Source: Microglena sp. YARC (Eukaryota > Chlorophyta > Chlorophyceae > Chlamydomonadales > Chlamydomonadaceae). From it: DNA of 64,000 bases. The notes beneath the pieces were generated by a model. That model had not been told where the DNA came from and ran no database searches. It saw only the letters and a list, made by a program, of their open reading frames with translations. Positions 61,190 through 64,000 of this stretch are shown in pieces. The first letter of the stretch is position 1, and the number at the start of each line of letters is the position of its first letter. The position numbers and the translations under genes were made by a program. The stretch covers positions 25,013,279 to 25,077,278 of the forward strand of contig CM039464.1 of NCBI GenBank assembly GCA_022414725.1. Reading direction: 5' to 3'.

Positions 61190-62930
61190 CCTCCGTTGAA
61201 CAAGGGAGCTGTGCTTGAGTATCTGATGACCATGTCCGGTTTGCTAGGGGCAGTGTAGTCAGGCTTGCTTCTGAATTGTTGCATGGTTCTTCAGCCAACT
61301 CTGGGCTGCTCACCGTCTTCCGTTTTTAAGTCTCCCTATGCGACAACCACGGCGCACACTAAGCTGCAGAGTAGAGAGGCAGTGTTGTCAGGAATGAGTG
61401 CATGAGGCATGACATCAGCATTTGCTTCATGCATATGAGTCTAGGGCACAGTTTGACCGAAATGAATGGGTGGGTGGGTGGATTCAATGCATCATGTACT
61501 TCTTTATATAATGAATCGAATGTTTCTTGGTTTTTCAACCAAATGTGGACTACCGGTATTTACTGTCTGCCTATTGTTCAGTCCAGTTGTTCAGGTATTC
61601 TCCCTTCTCTTTTTAGAGGGCCAGAATCCGGTACCAGATTCCGATTTCAACTCGGGTAAGAGGACAATCATAAAATTATTCAAATCGTGCCGGGATTAAA
61701 CACCCACTGGAAGTCTTCCGTCTAGACTCTAGACTACCGGCACATGCCTCCATGTTAAGAGCTCCAAGCTGGTCGACTTCTTTGGTAGATTACCAACTTT
61801 CAGAACATTAGAGGCCGACCTCCAGGGCTTGGTTGGAAATATGATACAGATATAATAATAACAATACAAAAAGGGCAGACGTGCACCGTTAGGGAGATGG
61901 GGTGGTGGGCAGGGTTATTCAAAACGTAACATTCCATCATTTTAACAATATTCCAAGAAGTTTCAAAATTTCTGATTGTAACTTGATTGTAAAGTAACCA
62001 GCCTGGCCTTCCTCCCGCTCAAATACAATACATGTCAACTTCATAGACACAGTGGAAGCCTCTCAACTCATACATGCTCAAAACGCTGACAGAAGTCGAT
62101 GTCTCTCAAAAACGGCGCCCCGTCTTTTAAAGCGTGACACCGTGGGGGGCACGCCAGGAAAAGTGTGGGCAGCAAAAAGGTGGCAAAAGCCGGAGACACT
62201 GAGGTGTACCACACGAGTTCGAACCTGTCGCCAAGTTGCCAGGCGCAGGCGCACGTAGCTCCGCGGCCCCATATCCACATCAACCACAGCCCAGCAGATA
62301 GCGGGCAACCTGTCCGTTCATCCATCCCCAGCGTTCGCTCTCCTCCAAACGCCATGCTGCTGCCTGCTACCTGTGTACATACAAATGTGAACAGCCTCTC
62401 CTCGGGGACCCGACCATCCATTTAGTGCCTCCCGCCTGATGAAGATGACAAGGCATCAGAGGGATCAGGTCACACCGGGTCACACTGCCAACGTGCGCCT
62501 GCTCGAGTCGCTCAACGAGTCATAGGTGCGACGCGTGACGTTATACACGTGATGGGTGTACAACCGAATCTGAATCGACTGGAAACGGACGCGGACGAAA
62601 GTGTCAAACTGAAAACTGGTCATTAGTAACGCGTCACAATTGTACATCGGGACGCTGATGTCACGTTATACTCTGTACGAAGAAACTCCCGAGATGAAAA
62701 TCCGCCCTCCTGTCAAGGTAAAAGTCTATGAGCAGAAGTCTATGAGAAGAGTTTACAGCATGTTCACAAGGAATGACAGGTCACTCTACAGCATCGTAGA
62801 GAGGTAACTCGCCCCGATTCGAGATTCGACAGGGGCATAAATCTAGCTTCTTAATGTCACATCGGAGTACTGCTTCTTTCTGTTCGCACAGGAGGTAGCA
62901 CATCCTCTACGACAAGTTGATGGATGCCGA
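61190..62930. other. Intergenic stretch, nothing recognised
   Basis: Unique-looking sequence. The overlapping open frames at 62052-62425 on both strands resemble no family I know and have no clear splice sites. Confidence 0.45.
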
Positions 62931-63294
62931 TCGATTTATTATAAGAAAAGGAGGTATATGACAAGGGGGGGGGCAACTTCGAACCAAAATGGCCCCATCA
63001 TCAAACCTTGTAGATATCATTAAGAGGCTAAAGAATCCGGTCTTATTTCTTAATTTGGCCCAGTAGAAAAAAAGTGCTGGTCCTCCAAAGTTTGGGGCCG
63101 CGGGGTGGGGTGGGGGGGGGGGGGGGGGGAGGAAAAAACCCGACATTTTCAAAACATTAGGTACTTTTCACTTTTTTACAGCCCTCAGAACGACATGGGA
63201 GTGGAACTGGGGTCTTCCCCAAGTGTTCCTCTACTAAATACCAGTCTATTTATGCTATTGGGGTAGGGATCCACCACATATTATGCCCAGGGCA

Positions 63295-63296
<2 letters not shown>

Positions 63297-63346
<50 letters not shown>

Positions 63347-63350
63347 CTAG

Positions 63351-63401
<51 letters not shown>
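63297..63401. repeat. Poly-G (49) followed by a TC microsatellite
   Basis: G run 63297-63345, TCTAGGG, then TCTCTC to 63401. Further G or C runs lie at about 63110-63130, 63708-63733, 63789-63817 and 63885-63909. Confidence 0.92.
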
Positions 63402-63405
<4 letters not shown>

Positions 63406-63786
63406 GCCGTAACCAACACGAGTACAACGAAGGACAGAGCGAGACCTCGTGGTAGTTCATTGCTTCTTCTTTTTTTACTGACTTTTTTGACTGACTTTTA
63501 TTTTTACTGACTGACTGATCTCCAAGCCCCACCAAACAATGTAACATTGGTGATGATGATTTTCTATGCTTCAAACATTCCCAGTGGTCTCAAGACCAAC
63601 CTCAATAGATAGGCATATGAAACCCCTGTAAAATGAGCCTAATTAGACACCATAACACTAAGTGGTGGCTGAGATGGTGGCAGTACAGTGGGTTCCGGAG
63701 TCGGGGGGCGGGGGGGGGGGGGGGGGGGGGGGGTCTGCAGAAGGGTGCCTCGGCACTTTTTGTAATGGGGTCTAGCACTTTTTTTT

Positions 63787-63817
<31 letters not shown>

Positions 63818-63878
63818 GGTATATGACCTAATTATTTGCGATTTATTGAGCACTTATTCAGATTTTTCTGAGCACTGT

Positions 63879-63909
<31 letters not shown>

Positions 63910-64000
63910 CAGCCCTCATTTGTTTTTTTGCAAACTTTTTACTCAGACCTCCAAATGACATTCTGATACCTCCTATAACTCTATAAGTAGGCCTTGATAC

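Noticed and set aside
62052..62425. Protein-coding gene in overlapping frames on both strands
   Set aside because: Neither frame shows a recognisable motif, splice signals or repeat-independent support.
1..64000. Viral or giant-virus insertion
   Set aside because: Endogenous viral regions are known in some prasinophytes, so I looked, but no intron-poor run of genes or viral hallmark protein is visible; all recognisable proteins are host metabolic genes with introns.

Overview
This is a fragment of a eukaryotic nuclear genome, most likely from a green alga. The evidence is split genes with GT-AG introns, chloroplast-type proteins and tRNA-derived SINEs. Three genes match Viridiplantae proteins: a plastid ACT-domain regulator of the ACR11/ACR12 type, a DGAT1 with an N-terminal PH domain (an arrangement known from green algae), and a pheophorbide a oxygenase (PAO)-type Rieske protein. 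A repeat-bloated prasinophyte such as Cymbomonas or Pyramimonas would fit, but that is inference. There are no bacterial operons, CRISPR arrays or genuine long ORFs. Most long open frames are low-complexity repeats, and several span a 1000-base N gap.

Layout. (1) About 1-27 kb, minus strand: one very long DGAT1 gene. Its first exon is near 27.0 kb, a PH domain lies at 25.2-21.9 kb, a disordered linker at about 19.3 kb, and MBOAT exons at 14.4, 12.5, 10.4, 5.0, 3.6 and 2.6 kb. The C-terminal catalytic exons are not seen and presumably lie beyond the left edge. (2) 27-30.8 kb: intergenic, with mobile elements. (3) 31.07 kb to at least 35.7 kb, minus: a PAO-like gene whose C-terminal exon is clear; upstream exons are uncertain. 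(4) 36.0-38.4 kb: a poly-G minisatellite, followed by the gap at 38,587-39,586. (5) 39.6-45.6 kb: repeats and a probable minus-strand gene of unknown function (exons near 45.0 and 41.0 kb). (6) 46.5-60.35 kb, plus: the ACR11/ACR12-like gene, resolved from start to stop in seven exons. (7) 60.4-64 kb: repeats, a perfect hairpin and homopolymer tracts.

The most striking feature is the intron architecture. Around nearly every recognisable exon, the exon edge together with its splice site and adjoining intron has been copied in tandem into the intron. Acceptor-side copies lie upstream and donor-side copies lie downstream, so each exon is flanked by 'half exons' carrying only one splice site. The two intron halves also differ in strand composition: mostly G or GT-rich after the donor and C or CA-rich before the acceptor, in coding-strand terms. 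This pattern recurs in at least three unrelated genes. It explains most of the repeats, and it helps orient regions with no recognised gene.

Sequence quality limits the annotation. Exons in the most repetitive parts (3.6, 10.4, 12.5, 14.4, 25.1 and 35.6 kb) carry single-base indels next to homopolymers that break otherwise clear homology. These are more probably assembly errors than real mutations, but the sequence alone cannot decide.
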